This document shows, piece after piece, positions 1-7,462 of a stretch of 37,717 bases of DNA (position 1 is the stretch's first letter; each line of letters starts with the position of its first letter). The translations under genes and the position numbers were made by a program. The notes under the pieces are model-generated. The model was not told the DNA's origin, ran no database searches, and was given only the letters and a program-made list of their open reading frames with translations. Where the stretch lies: positions 1 through 37,717 of the forward strand of contig JAGVHG010000058.1 in the NCBI GenBank assembly GCA_020056715.1, given 5' to 3'. The stretch is from Phycisphaerae bacterium. GTDB lineage: Bacteria; Planctomycetota; Phycisphaerae; UBA1845.

Positions 1-50
1 AGGCGTTAAAGCGTACGCCATCGCTTCACTTTCTTTCCGCGTTTGGGGTC

Positions 51-78
51 TTGTCAACCATCCCGCAAACGGTATACT
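51..78 (+). promoter_or_regulatory. Sigma-70-type promoter of rpmB
   Basis: TTGTCA at 51-56 and TATACT at 73-78 are separated by 16 bp; each hexamer matches the vegetative consensus at 5 of 6 positions. Initiation would fall near 85 and give a leader of about 65 nt before the rpmB ATG. This is read from sequence only. Confidence 0.6.
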
Positions 79-149
79 GCCAAGTCTTCGCCGAGGCGGG
101 TCACGTAGGCCCGCGGGCGTGTTGGATTGGGTAATCGTCGAGGTGGCCT

Positions 150-449
150 ATGTCGCGAGTGTGTCATTTTACCGGAAAGAAGACCCGTTCCGGGCGTTCC
201 ATCGCCCGCAAGGGAAAGGCCAAGTACCTCGGCGGCGTGGGCCGTAAGACCACCGGCGTCACCAATCGCAAGTTCAAGCCCAACACCCAACGCGTCCGCG
301 CGGTGATCGACGGCAAGGTCTGCCGCATCCAGATATCGGCCAAGGCCATCCGCATGGGCCTCCTGCAAAAGCCCCTGGCCCGCGACTGGTCCGGCGCCGT
401 CAAACCCGCCGAGCCGCAACCCGCCGACGCCATCCCCGACGGCACCTGA
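150..449 (+). CDS. rpmB: Large ribosomal subunit protein bL28
   Basis: This 99-residue basic protein is a structural component of the 50S ribosomal subunit. The N-terminus MSRVCHFTGKKTRSG, the central NRKFKPNTQRVR and the following VCRIQISAKAIRMGL match the bL28 pattern of Cys/Thr-Gly-Lys, then P-N-x-Q, then the V-S/A-x-K-x-x-R block. Family members are usually 63-80 residues, so the last 20 or so residues, rich in Pro and Ala, are a lineage-specific tail. A GAGGTGG ribosome-binding site at 140-146 supports the ATG at 150. The gene is monocistronic here, with a good promoter upstream and a 262-bp gap downstream. Confidence 0.95.
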   Translation: MSRVCHFTGKKTRSGRSIARKGKAKYLGGVGRKTTGVTNRKFKPNTQRVRAVIDGKVCRIQISAKAIRMGLLQKPLARDWSGAVKPAEPQPADAIPDGT

Positions 450-544
450 TTCATTGACCTCGCGGCACATCGCCTTTCAGGGGTGGCGCGCCGCCGATCT
501 TTCCAAACCGAAGTGCCGGGATAATAGCCTTTCTCAATGACAAG

Positions 545-596
545 TGTGGCACGGGCTTCCAGCCCGTGAAAACACCGGCAGGATGCCGGTGCCACA
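545..596. repeat. Three-stem palindromic repeat (cloverleaf-like)
   Basis: An outer 8-bp inverted repeat, TGTGGCAC (545-552) with GTGCCACA (589-596), encloses two 8-bp hairpins: CACGGGCT/AGCCCGTG (550-557 with 561-568) and CACCGGCA/TGCCGGTG (573-580 with 584-591). The inner stems share bases with the outer stem, so the single strand can form a three-way junction or alternative hairpins. It lies between rpmB and the gbsR-like gene and resembles dispersed REP/BIME-like intergenic repeats. It could also slow transcription leaving rpmB. Confidence 0.75.
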
Positions 597-656
597 TAAT
601 TCTGGATAGGCACTGATTCCGCGCGGGGGACGACGGCGAATTTTCTGTTGTAGAAC

Positions 657-685
657 TTGCCGCGCTCTACTCACCCGGCTATAAT
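657..685 (+). promoter_or_regulatory. Sigma-70-type promoter of the gbsR-like gene
   Basis: TTGCCG at 657-662 and a perfect TATAAT at 680-685 are separated by 17 bp. The ATG at 712 follows an AAGGAA ribosome-binding site at 701-706. The leader would be short, about 20 nt. Confidence 0.7.
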
Positions 686-711
686 TTCAGAAGTTACCGA
701 AAGGAATAGCC

Positions 712-1257
712 ATGCCCGAAGCCCGATTCGACGCCGCCAAGGGGTTGTTCATCCGTCGCTGGGGGGAGATGGCCGCCAGTTGGGGCATCAGCCGAACGAT
801 GTCCGAAATCCACGCCCTCCTCTACCTCGCCACCCAACCCCTCTGCACCGACGACGTCATGGAGCAGCTCGCCGTCTCCCGCGGGAGCGCCAGCACCAAC
901 CTCCGCCAACTGGTCAACTGGGGGCTGATCCACCGCGTCCACCATCGCAACGACCGCAAGGAGTACTTCGACGCCGAGCGCGACGTCTGGCAAATGTTCG
1001 AGACCATCACCCGCGAGCGCCGCCGCCGCGAGGTCCAGCCCATCGTCGAGACTTTGCAACGCTGCATCAGCATGATCGAGGAGGACGGCGGTCGCCTCAC
1101 CGGCCAGGCCCGCAAGGACACCGACGCCCACCGCAAACGCTTCACCGACATCCTCGAATTCTGCGGCCTGATGAACATGCTCTTCGACCTGATGAGCAAG
1201 GCCGGCCGTAGCGGTCTGAAACCGATCGCCAAAACCATCGGCAAACTCGTCGGATAA
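712..1257 (+). CDS. GbsR/MarR-type winged-helix transcriptional regulator
   Basis: This is a 181-residue cytosolic DNA-binding protein. Residues about 20-95 form a winged helix-turn-helix: the segment SEIHALLYLATQPLCTDDV leads into the recognition region VSRGSASTNLRQLVNWGLI and a wing with HHRNDRKEYFDAE. This matches the GbsR-like branch of MarR regulators, which in Bacillus controls choline and glycine-betaine genes. The C-terminal half is helical and probably dimerises. Ligand and targets cannot be inferred here because no osmolyte genes are nearby. The start is set by AAGGAA at 701-706. It has its own promoter, and a strong hairpin follows nine bases after the stop. Confidence 0.85.
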   Translation: MPEARFDAAKGLFIRRWGEMAASWGISRTMSEIHALLYLATQPLCTDDVMEQLAVSRGSASTNLRQLVNWGLIHRVHHRNDRKEYFDAERDVWQMFETITRERRRREVQPIVETLQRCISMIEEDGGRLTGQARKDTDAHRKRFTDILEFCGLMNMLFDLMSKAGRSGLKPIAKTIGKLVG

Positions 1258-1265
1258 TCCACGCC

Positions 1266-1286
1266 TCCCCCCTTAGCAAGGGGGGA
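1266..1286. terminator. GC-rich hairpin after the gbsR-like gene
   Basis: TCCCCCCTT (1266-1274), a three-base loop AGC and AAGGGGGGA (1278-1286) form a perfect 9-bp stem just after the stop at 1257. There is no T-run, so intrinsic termination is uncertain. The sequence is also of a repetitive type: a close version of its right half (G-run, ATTCA, G-run) recurs at 1697-1713. Confidence 0.45.
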
Positions 1287-1330
1287 TTCAGGGGGGTCCC
1301 CGCGCCCTCCGCTTCACACCCTTCTCACCC

Positions 1331-1356
1331 TCAACCCCTTGAACTCTTCAACTCCC
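1331..1356 (+). repeat. 26-bp direct repeat, copy 1
   Basis: It begins TCAACCCCTTGAACTCTTCA and is identical to 1575-1600. Both copies sit in the same gene-free spacer, about 220 bp apart. Function unknown. Confidence 0.8.
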
Positions 1357-1574
1357 GATCCGTTCCCCGCTCTCTACGAGTCTGATGGCCGGGGTGAGGG
1401 TGCGGCACTCGACGAAACTGTCATTCTGAGCGGCAGCGAAGAATCTCGTGGCCCGCGCCACGCCCGTTCTGAAATCTTAAATCTCAAATCCAACCATCGC
1501 CAATCCCCTTCGTGCCTCCGTGCCTCATTTTGACGTTTTGACGTTTCGATGTTTCTTCCGCCCCTTCCCACCCT

Positions 1575-1600
1575 TCAACCCCTTGAACTCTTCAACTCCC
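1575..1600 (+). repeat. 26-bp direct repeat, copy 2
   Basis: Identical to 1331-1356. Each copy lies near a copy of the ATTCA-flanked G-run unit, which suggests that a larger block was duplicated and then diverged. Confidence 0.8.
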
Positions 1601-1734
1601 CCGGCTGACGCTTCCCTGACCGTGCGTTATCCAACCGATATGCCGCGCCAGCGGCCCAGTCCCGATGCCGCCAAGCCCGCCTCCCTCCTGGTCAACGGGG
1701 GATTCAGGGGGGTCGTCGCGTCCGCCGCTCGCCC

Positions 1735-1763
1735 TTTTCAATGCGGAAGCCATACTGTATAAT
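1735..1763 (+). promoter_or_regulatory. Promoter overlapping the 5' end of the metalloprotease frame
   Basis: TTTTCA at 1735-1740 and a perfect TATAAT at 1758-1763 have 17-bp spacing. Initiation would fall at about 1770-1771, coincident with an in-frame ATG at 1771, so the upstream ATGs at 1741 and 1762 could not be translated from this transcript. Confidence 0.5.
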
Positions 1764-1770
1764 GCCACGT

Positions 1771-3093
1771 ATGTTCGGGCGGGGGTCAGTTCAACGCCTA
1801 CGGCGTACCTACCTGCGCTGGGGGCGGTCGCTCCTCCTTCTCGCGCCCTCGGCCGCATTGCTTTTCAGTAGTGACACGCCTGCCTTCGCCTATGTGCTCA
1901 ACGGCAATCGCTGGCCGGGGAGCCACCCGAGGGTTCCCTTCTACATCAGCACAACTCTGCAAGGAAATGTTCCGTATGACGGCACTTTCGCCGACGCTGT
2001 CCAGGCTATCCTTAACGCGGCTAACCAGTGGAACGACTGGACAAGCTCGTACATGCACGGCGGAAGTGATTTTCTATTTTACTATGCGGGAACGAGTGAC
2101 GTGGCTGCCGTCGCAGATGATGGCATTAACGCCATTATCTTCTCAAACACCCAGTGCCCTTACGGCGCGGGTTCTACAGCCTACACCACCTATCACAGCA
2201 CCAACGGCGTATTCCACGGCTTTGATATTGTGCTTTATGCTCGGAGGGCAGGGGACAACGCGCAGGTTTATTGGTCTGTGAAGAATGTGCCGTTATCGTA
2301 TAATTTCGATCTTTGGTCAGTAATAGTCCATGAATTCGGCCATGCCGTTGGCCTTGCACATAGCAACTATGGCTCTCCGGTAATGGGAACCTCTTGTAGT
2401 AATGGCTGTTCGCGCCGATACGTTTACAGTGACGACATCGACGGCATCCTCGCCCTTTATGGCCAGTATACGAATGAAGGCTTTTGGTCCAGCACAGGTG
2501 TGGCCGCGCCCGGCGATTCGTTCCAGCTCAGTCTCGACTACCCGAGGGCGGCTGGCCGGAACTTCGGCTTGTTTTTCAATGTTGCCAGCCCTGGCACTAC
2601 CGCAATGCGGTCCCCCGATTCTCGAATCTTGCCCCTTGCTTCTCCTTACGAAAACGCCCGCGACCACAGCGCCATTTTTCTCAACCCTACGTGCCTTCAG
2701 GGCGGTCAGTGCCAGAACATGTTCGGCACGCTCGACGCCAACGGCCAGGCGGTCGTCACCGTCCAACTCCCGTCCGATGCCTTAACGTCGCTCGGTCCGA
2801 ACCTCTACCTTGCGGCCGTGACCCGCAACACCGCCATGCCCAGCAAATATGAAGACATCAGCGTCGGTGTGCATGTGCGCATCGGTAGCCCCGACCCTAG
2901 CGATCTGGACAACAACGGGCACGTGGATCTTGGCGACTTCGCAATGCTGTTCGGTTGCCTGGGCGGTCCGACGGTGACGGTCCCGCCTCAGGCCTGCTCG
3001 TCGGCCTTGTTTGTGGACTCGGACATCAACGCCGACGGCCTAGTCGACCTTCTTGACGTCGCCGTACTACAGGCCTCATTCACGGGCCCCTGA
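1771..3093 (+). CDS. Secreted matrixin-like zinc metalloprotease with dockerin repeats
   Basis: This 440-residue exported protease has an Arg-rich N-region, a hydrophobic core (LLLLAPSAALLF) and a signal peptidase site after TPAFA near residue 40. The zinc motif HEFGHAVGLAH, residues about 187-197, is the metzincin HExxHxxGxxH signature. The later SPVMGTS supplies the Met-turn, and YSDDIDGILALYG closes the matrixin fold. A beta-rich region follows. The last 65 residues hold two dockerin-like calcium loops, DLDNNGHVDLGDF and DINADGLVDLLDV. I place the start at ATG 1771 because a TATAAT at 1758-1763 overlaps the longer frame that begins at 1741; no Shine-Dalgarno is visible for any candidate start. 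It probably degrades extracellular protein; its dockerin partner is unknown. Confidence 0.85.
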   Translation: MFGRGSVQRLRRTYLRWGRSLLLLAPSAALLFSSDTPAFAYVLNGNRWPGSHPRVPFYISTTLQGNVPYDGTFADAVQAILNAANQWNDWTSSYMHGGSDFLFYYAGTSDVAAVADDGINAIIFSNTQCPYGAGSTAYTTYHSTNGVFHGFDIVLYARRAGDNAQVYWSVKNVPLSYNFDLWSVIVHEFGHAVGLAHSNYGSPVMGTSCSNGCSRRYVYSDDIDGILALYGQYTNEGFWSSTGVAAPGDSFQLSLDYPRAAGRNFGLFFNVASPGTTAMRSPDSRILPLASPYENARDHSAIFLNPTCLQGGQCQNMFGTLDANGQAVVTVQLPSDALTSLGPNLYLAAVTRNTAMPSKYEDISVGVHVRIGSPDPSDLDNNGHVDLGDFAMLFGCLGGPTVTVPPQACSSALFVDSDINADGLVDLLDVAVLQASFTGP

Positions 3094-3756
3094 AACAACG
3101 ATCGTATGCGAGACATTCTCGAGAATCCCGACGCCCGCTCGCCGCACCGGCCGTGTGCCACTGCTCTTTGAGCAGTGCGCTCGCTCCGCGATCGTCCTCC
3201 CACCGATCACCCGTCAAGTTATAAGGGTAGAGAAACGTCCCCGCGCTCGCTCCGCGCGCCGACGCTCAGTACCGCGACAGGCATGGAGCGGACAGTACGA
3301 AAACGCTATTTTACGAAACGAAACCACCGAAAAATCCATAAGACGTTGTAGACAAAGGCGTTACGGAAAATGATCGCCCGTTGGAAAGCCAAACCAAAGC
3401 CACCGAAAGCCAAATTAATGCCGGGCTCGGCGCGCCGGACCCACTCGGCCCCCTTCTTCGTGTCCTGGTTTCGGCGTTTCGACTTTTCGGCGTTTCGGCG
3501 TTTCAGTCCCCATTCGACATTCGCCAATTGTCTTGTTGGGTGCCATATGCTGACACTCACCAAAAAAACGTACTCACAGAACGAACCCATTTGAAACTGC
3601 TACATGAAAAAGGGAAGTACGAATGTGTACGCGAAAAACCGCGGCCAACCAAATATATTCTTCCGCCGTCCGAATAGACGTTTTGAACCACCGACCCTGC
3701 CCCAACGGCACGGGCGGCGGCATGAGGAACATCCGATGTTGAAGGGAGCAACGATC
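3094..3756. other. Gene-free spacer with a dispersed repeat copy
   Basis: No gene is supported here. The stretch holds one copy of the 34-bp repeat at 3196-3229, a low-complexity run of TTTCGGCGTTTCGAC-type units around 3467-3506, and the leader of the next gene. An open frame runs from 3604 into the downstream gene, but its first 51 residues look like non-coding sequence read through. Confidence 0.6.
3196..3229 (+). repeat. 34-bp dispersed repeat, copy A
   Basis: This segment contains CCGATCACCCGTCAAGTTAT. It matches the reverse complement of 29198-29231 at 33 of 34 positions, and similarity continues weakly on the left side. Both copies are intergenic and lie downstream of a plus-strand gene. 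Function unknown. Confidence 0.8.
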
Positions 3757-4359
3757 ATGAACACACACACACGTATGTCACCGCTCACCGCCCTGTTTTT
3801 GGGCATTTTCGGGGTCGGAGGGGTCGGTATCGCCGCGGGTGCGGTGGTTGTCCTTTATTCGCTGCGCATTCTCGACAGTAAGGCCTCGGCCCTCATCGGG
3901 TTCGCGGGGAACACCATCGAGTCCCTTCCCGAACTGATCGACGCCCTGCCTCCGGCGATTGGCGACGTGCTCAGCGACCGCCGGGCACCCGATTACGCGG
4001 CCAACCTGGAATTAAGCGTCCGGTTTGTGGCCAACGAGCAGGGCGAAGGCGTTCGGCCCGTGGTGACTGTCACCAACAAGGGTAAAGAAGTCGTTTCTAT
4101 GCTCGCCGTTCGTGTCGCGGCCCTGGATGCGCGAAAGGTACCGATCAGGGAATGGACCGAAGTCGTCGCCACGCCGATCGCCATAGACGACGATTGGCGA
4201 GGCCCGCTGATGCCCGGCGCGACACGCCATGTCGTTCTATCGAGTTGGCGCAGTTTCCCAGCCGACAAGATCGACGCCTTCTCCGCCGCCCCGGAGATTT
4301 CTGAACTCCGCGTCTGGGAACCCAAAGACCACTCCGACGCCCGCGTGTCCGGCATCTGA
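3757..4359 (+). CDS. Single-pass membrane protein, unknown function
   Basis: I do not recognise a named family for this 200-residue protein. A hydrophobic helix (about residues 7-32, LTALFLGIFGVGGVGIAAGA) anchors a soluble domain. The domain contains a beta-rich stretch with NLELSVRFVANEQ, PVVTVTNKGKEVVSMLAVRV and MPGATRHVVLSS, which looks like an immunoglobulin-like or FxLYD-type fold that would face the periplasm. GAAGGGAG at 3741-3748 lies 8 bp before the ATG at 3757 and decides the start over in-frame codons upstream. It stands alone between long spacers. An (AC)n tract in codons 2-5 is a minor oddity. Confidence 0.65.
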   Translation: MNTHTRMSPLTALFLGIFGVGGVGIAAGAVVVLYSLRILDSKASALIGFAGNTIESLPELIDALPPAIGDVLSDRRAPDYAANLELSVRFVANEQGEGVRPVVTVTNKGKEVVSMLAVRVAALDARKVPIREWTEVVATPIAIDDDWRGPLMPGATRHVVLSSWRSFPADKIDAFSAAPEISELRVWEPKDHSDARVSGI

Positions 4360-4645
4360 TTTGCTGACTGCACGCCGCACGACGACTAGGGTTGTGCGGC
4401 GTCGGACCCTTCTTCGACAACGCGAATTGGTCGGGTGGCCCAGGTTCTTTGGACCTGGGGACACCGATCGATTGGTAGATCATATTCCCACGTCCAAACG
4501 ACCTGGGGTATTCTCCCACGATCATCGCCTCCCCCTCCCGGCGCCAAGACCGACACTGGTTTTGACGGTCGGCGAAGCTGCGAGCCGATGATAGAATCGG
4601 TGCAGTACGCAGGCTGCGAGGGGAAGAGGACAAAGGAATACCATC

Positions 4646-5428
4646 ATGCCCAATCGATTCGTGCCTAAACGGAAGCCCGCGGATGAGACCTGGCGGGTCT
4701 TTCGGATCATGTCGGAGTTCGTCGAGGGGTTCGAGACGATGTCGAAGGTGCCTCCGGCGGTGTCGGTCTTCGGATCGGCGCGCAGCGGGCCGGACGATCC
4801 GAACTATCCCCTGGCCGAAAAGCTCTCGCGGGAACTGGTCGGACGCGGCTTCGCGGTCATCACCGGCGGGGGGCCGGGGATCATGGAGGCGGCCAACAAG
4901 GGAGCGACGGAAGCGGGGGGAGTGAGCGTCGGTCTGAACATCTATCTACCGGTCGAGCAACTGGCCAACCGCTATCAGAATGTCTCGCTCGACTTTCGAT
5001 ACTTCTTTTGCCGCAAGGTGATGTTCGTCAAGTATGCGGTGGCGTTCGTGTGCTTTCCCGGCGGGTTCGGGACGCTCGACGAGTTTTTCGAGTCCATGAC
5101 CCTGATCCAAACCGGCAAAACCGTACCGTTTCCGGTCATCCTGATCGGCAGTGAGTTCTGGTCGCCGCTGTTGGACTGGATGCGAAAGTACCAGATGGGC
5201 CGCTACCCCTATATTACCGACGGGGATCTGGATCGTTGCGAGGTTACTGACGACGTAAGCTGGGCCGCGAACCGTATCGCGGAGTATTACGAAACCTACC
5301 TGGCCGCGGAGGTGACCCGGTCGGACGGCAAATCCGCTCGGACGGCCGAAACTGCGGAAGGGACCTTGGCCGGTACGCAGCCGCAGAGGCCTGTGACCCC
5401 CCGACCCTTCGAAGACCTTGCCCGATAA
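4646..5428 (+). CDS. LOG-family nucleotide 5'-monophosphate phosphoribohydrolase
   Basis: This 260-residue Rossmann-like enzyme belongs to the LOG (lysine decarboxylase-like, TIGR00730) family, whose characterised members cleave the N-glycosidic bond of cytokinin riboside monophosphates or AMP-like nucleotides. Signatures are the phosphate-binding GGGPGIMEAANKGA at residues 74-87, the Arg-Lys of FFCRKVMFVKYA near 123-124, and PGGFGTLDE at 138-146. The catalytic Arg and Glu are therefore present. The N-terminal 35 residues and the C-terminal 40 residues (rich in Thr, Ala and Pro) extend beyond the core. AAAGGAA at 4632-4638 supports the ATG. Older annotations call such proteins lysine decarboxylases, which is misleading. 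Cellular substrate is inferred from family only. Confidence 0.85.
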   Translation: MPNRFVPKRKPADETWRVFRIMSEFVEGFETMSKVPPAVSVFGSARSGPDDPNYPLAEKLSRELVGRGFAVITGGGPGIMEAANKGATEAGGVSVGLNIYLPVEQLANRYQNVSLDFRYFFCRKVMFVKYAVAFVCFPGGFGTLDEFFESMTLIQTGKTVPFPVILIGSEFWSPLLDWMRKYQMGRYPYITDGDLDRCEVTDDVSWAANRIAEYYETYLAAEVTRSDGKSARTAETAEGTLAGTQPQRPVTPRPFEDLAR

Positions 5429-5440
5429 CCAACTTTACCG

Positions 5441-5469
5441 TTGTGTTCGGGCGGGGACGTGGCTAGAAT
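5441..5469 (+). promoter_or_regulatory. Promoter of the HNH gene
   Basis: TTGTGT at 5441-5446 and TAGAAT at 5464-5469 have the ideal 17-bp spacing. Initiation near 5476 would leave a leader reaching the AAGGAG at 5511-5516. Confidence 0.55.
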
Positions 5470-5510
5470 ACAACGTGAAGGGAGAAGGTTTGCCAGTGGC
5501 GGTTTTTTCG

Positions 5511-5516
5511 AAGGAG
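5511..5516 (+). promoter_or_regulatory. Strong ribosome-binding site with no usual start codon after it
   Basis: A perfect AAGGAG lies 4 nt before codon GTC (5521-5523) in the frame of the HNH protein. From 5521 to 5595 the frame encodes a convincing N-terminus (VFSASASINP, then YLDSNVLLLNAHY), yet it contains no ATG, GTG or TTG. Confidence 0.5.
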
Positions 5517-5595
5517 TAACGTCTTCTCGGCCAGTGCTTCGATCAATCCGGCATCGTACCTGGACAGCAACGTCCTGCTGCTCAACGCGCACTAC

Positions 5596-6189
5596 ATGGC
5601 GATGCGCGTGGTCAGCGTGCGGAGGGCGTTCACACTCCTTTTCAAACGCGACCACGAGCAGAGGCCCATCGCCGAAGTCGTCAGCGTCGAGGATGGACGG
5701 TACGTCTCCTACGACTTCGCGGACTGGACTGAACTTAGCGCCTTCAAGAAGGAGTTCGAGCCTAACGCTCACGATTGGATTCGGACGGTCCGCTTCGACC
5801 TTGTCGTGCCGAGGATCATCCGCGTCTTGACCTTCGCGAAGCTCCCGAAACAGGACGTCAAGTTCAACCGGCGGAACCTGTTCGCGCGGGACAACAACGT
5901 GTGTCAGTACTGCGGCAAGCGATTTGGCACGTCGCACCTCAGCTTAGACCACGTGATTCCGCGGTCGCTGGGCGGCAAGACTTGTTGGGAGAACATCGTT
6001 TGCGCCTGTCTCAAGTGCAACGTCCGTAAGGGCGGCCGGACACCGACCCAAGCGCACCTGCAACTAGTCCGTTCGCCGCACAAACCGAGGCGCAACCCGG
6101 TGGTCAGCGTCAGTCTGGCGGATCACCGGTACTCATCGTGGAGGCAGTTCCTCGACTCGGCCTATTGGGATGTTGAGTTGACGACGTAA
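5596..6189 (+). CDS. HNH endonuclease family protein (true N-terminus probably upstream)
   Basis: The C-terminal half is a Zn-ribbon HNH nuclease: CQYCGKRF, then LSLDHVIPRSLGG, WENIVCACLKCNVRKGGRTP. These give the two CxxC knuckles, the D-H of the catalytic motif and the terminal N of the His-metal finger. The N-terminal half (MRVVSVRRAFTLLF, then FADWTELSAF, VRFDLVVPRIIRVL) is the conserved partner region of the large stand-alone HNH family. That region normally begins with a VLLLN-type strand, and such a strand is encoded just upstream at 5572-5586, in frame but before the first ATG. Translation may start upstream at a rare codon, or the start has mutated or been misread. A monocistronic promoter precedes it. 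The biological target is unknown; such genes are often chromosomal and not part of restriction systems. Confidence 0.8.
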   Translation: MAMRVVSVRRAFTLLFKRDHEQRPIAEVVSVEDGRYVSYDFADWTELSAFKKEFEPNAHDWIRTVRFDLVVPRIIRVLTFAKLPKQDVKFNRRNLFARDNNVCQYCGKRFGTSHLSLDHVIPRSLGGKTCWENIVCACLKCNVRKGGRTPTQAHLQLVRSPHKPRRNPVVSVSLADHRYSSWRQFLDSAYWDVELTT

Positions 6190-6215
6190 AGTAAAACGAA
6201 ATAAGGGGGGGATCC

Positions 6216-7388
6216 ATGCAAGTAAGAAAGACATGGGTATTGAACTTGGCGAGCCTTGTGGCGGTCTTCGCCTTTTCAATGCCCGCACAGGCCGTGCCCG
6301 GCGATATGAACCAAGACGGCGACGTGGACCTGTCCGATTTTGCTATGTTCCGTGATTGTTTGCTGGGACCGCAGAATCCGAATCTCCAACCGGGCTGCCA
6401 AAACGCTCGGTTCGATGCGGACTCGGATGTTGACCTGCGCGATCTGGCTGGGTTCCAGGCCGCGTTCACCGGATCGTGTCCGCCTTCGCGGCCCAACGAC
6501 AGCTGTCGGTGTCCGATTGCGGTGACGGACGGCACGCTGTCGTACAGCAACGTCGGGGCAACGACCGACGGTCCGGACGAACCGGCGATGTGCAACTTCT
6601 CCGGTTCAACGAACGTGGACTCCGACATCTGGTATTGCTACACGGCTACGTGCACGGGCACGGCGTTTGTGAGTCTTTGCGGCAGCAGCTACGACACAAA
6701 GCTCGCAGTCTACGCGGGGTGCGGGTGTCCGACTGCCGCGCCGTTGGCGTGCAGCGACGACGACTGCAGCACGGGGGTGGGGAACATGCAGTCCCGCGTC
6801 GAATTCTCGGCGACTACCGGTCAGTCGTATATGGTCCGTGTGGGCGGATATTTTGGAGAGCAGGGAAACGGGCAGTTTACGACCGGCTGCAACACTGATG
6901 CGTGCGCCAACGGCAGCGGCGATTGCTTTGTGCCCTCGCCGACCCACGCACCGGGTTGCGGGAATGCCACCTGCTGCGCGGCAACGTGCAACTTGGATCG
7001 GTTCTGCTGTGACGTGACTTGGGATGGGGACTGTGCGATCGAGGCCCAGGGCGTGTGCACGGGGAGCTTCCCAGCGTGCGTTCCGGGGGCAGGCTCGTGC
7101 GGCGTTCCGGATGCTACGCCCGGGTGCGACAACGCGAGCTGTTGCAATGAAGTATGTTTGGTCGATCCGTTCTGCTGCCTGAGCGAGTGGGACGATGTTT
7201 GCGTAGGTGAGGCGAACGCGATGTGCTTCTTGACCTGCGGGCCAGGAGCGGGCGATTGTCATTCGGTCCATGCGACGCCCGGTTGCGATTTGCAGACTTG
7301 TTGCGAGGCCGTATGCGCGAGCGACCCCTACTGCTGCGAATCGGACTGGGATGCGACGTGCGTCGGCGATGCGGCGGCCTGTCCGTGA
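6216..7388 (+). CDS. Secreted protein with N-terminal dockerin repeats and three Cys-rich repeats
   Basis: This is a 390-residue exported protein whose function I do not recognise. A signal peptide ends at PAQA near residue 26. Residues 29-87 carry two dockerin-like loops (DMNQDGDVDLSDFA, then DADSDVDLRDLA), so the dockerin sits at the mature N-terminus. Residues 94-225 form a beta-rich domain (NDSC, GATTDGPDEP, DIWYCYTA, YDTKLAVYAGC). Residues 235-281, 293-337 and 346-389 are three Cys-rich repeats of about 45 residues, with the shared plan C, PGC, CC, xxC, D-x-F/Y-CC, W-D and two terminal Cys. Ten Cys per unit suggest a disulfide-locked module outside the cell. The purine-rich AAGGGGGGG before the ATG is the ribosome-binding site. 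Confidence 0.8.
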   Translation: MQVRKTWVLNLASLVAVFAFSMPAQAVPGDMNQDGDVDLSDFAMFRDCLLGPQNPNLQPGCQNARFDADSDVDLRDLAGFQAAFTGSCPPSRPNDSCRCPIAVTDGTLSYSNVGATTDGPDEPAMCNFSGSTNVDSDIWYCYTATCTGTAFVSLCGSSYDTKLAVYAGCGCPTAAPLACSDDDCSTGVGNMQSRVEFSATTGQSYMVRVGGYFGEQGNGQFTTGCNTDACANGSGDCFVPSPTHAPGCGNATCCAATCNLDRFCCDVTWDGDCAIEAQGVCTGSFPACVPGAGSCGVPDATPGCDNASCCNEVCLVDPFCCLSEWDDVCVGEANAMCFLTCGPGAGDCHSVHATPGCDLQTCCEAVCASDPYCCESDWDATCVGDAAACP

Positions 7389-7462
7389 TGGAACCCGCAG
7401 GAGCCGGCTTGGAATGCTGGGCGCGAGGGTTGAGCCGATCAAACCGTGATGGAAGGTCGATC

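Larger units (their letters stand above)
1258..1734. other. Gene-free spacer built of short dispersed repeats
   Basis: I see no supported gene in this stretch. It contains the hairpin at 1266-1286, a 26-bp direct repeat at 1331-1356 and 1575-1600, the GGGGATTCAGGGGGGTC unit at 1282-1298 and again at 1697-1713, and a repeat-like palindrome at 1419-1448 (TGTCATTCTGAG then CGAAGAATCTCG). It also has low-complexity text such as AAATCTCAAATC and TTTTGACGTTTTGACGTTTC. The short open frames here have no coding character. Confidence 0.7.

Noticed and set aside
1339-1871. Short open frames in the spacer before the metalloprotease
   Set aside because: They consist of the repeated spacer units and have no ribosome-binding sites or conserved sequence.
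3604-3756. Extended N-terminus of the small membrane protein
   Set aside because: The ribosome-binding site at 3741-3748 points to ATG 3757, and the extension has no protein-like character.
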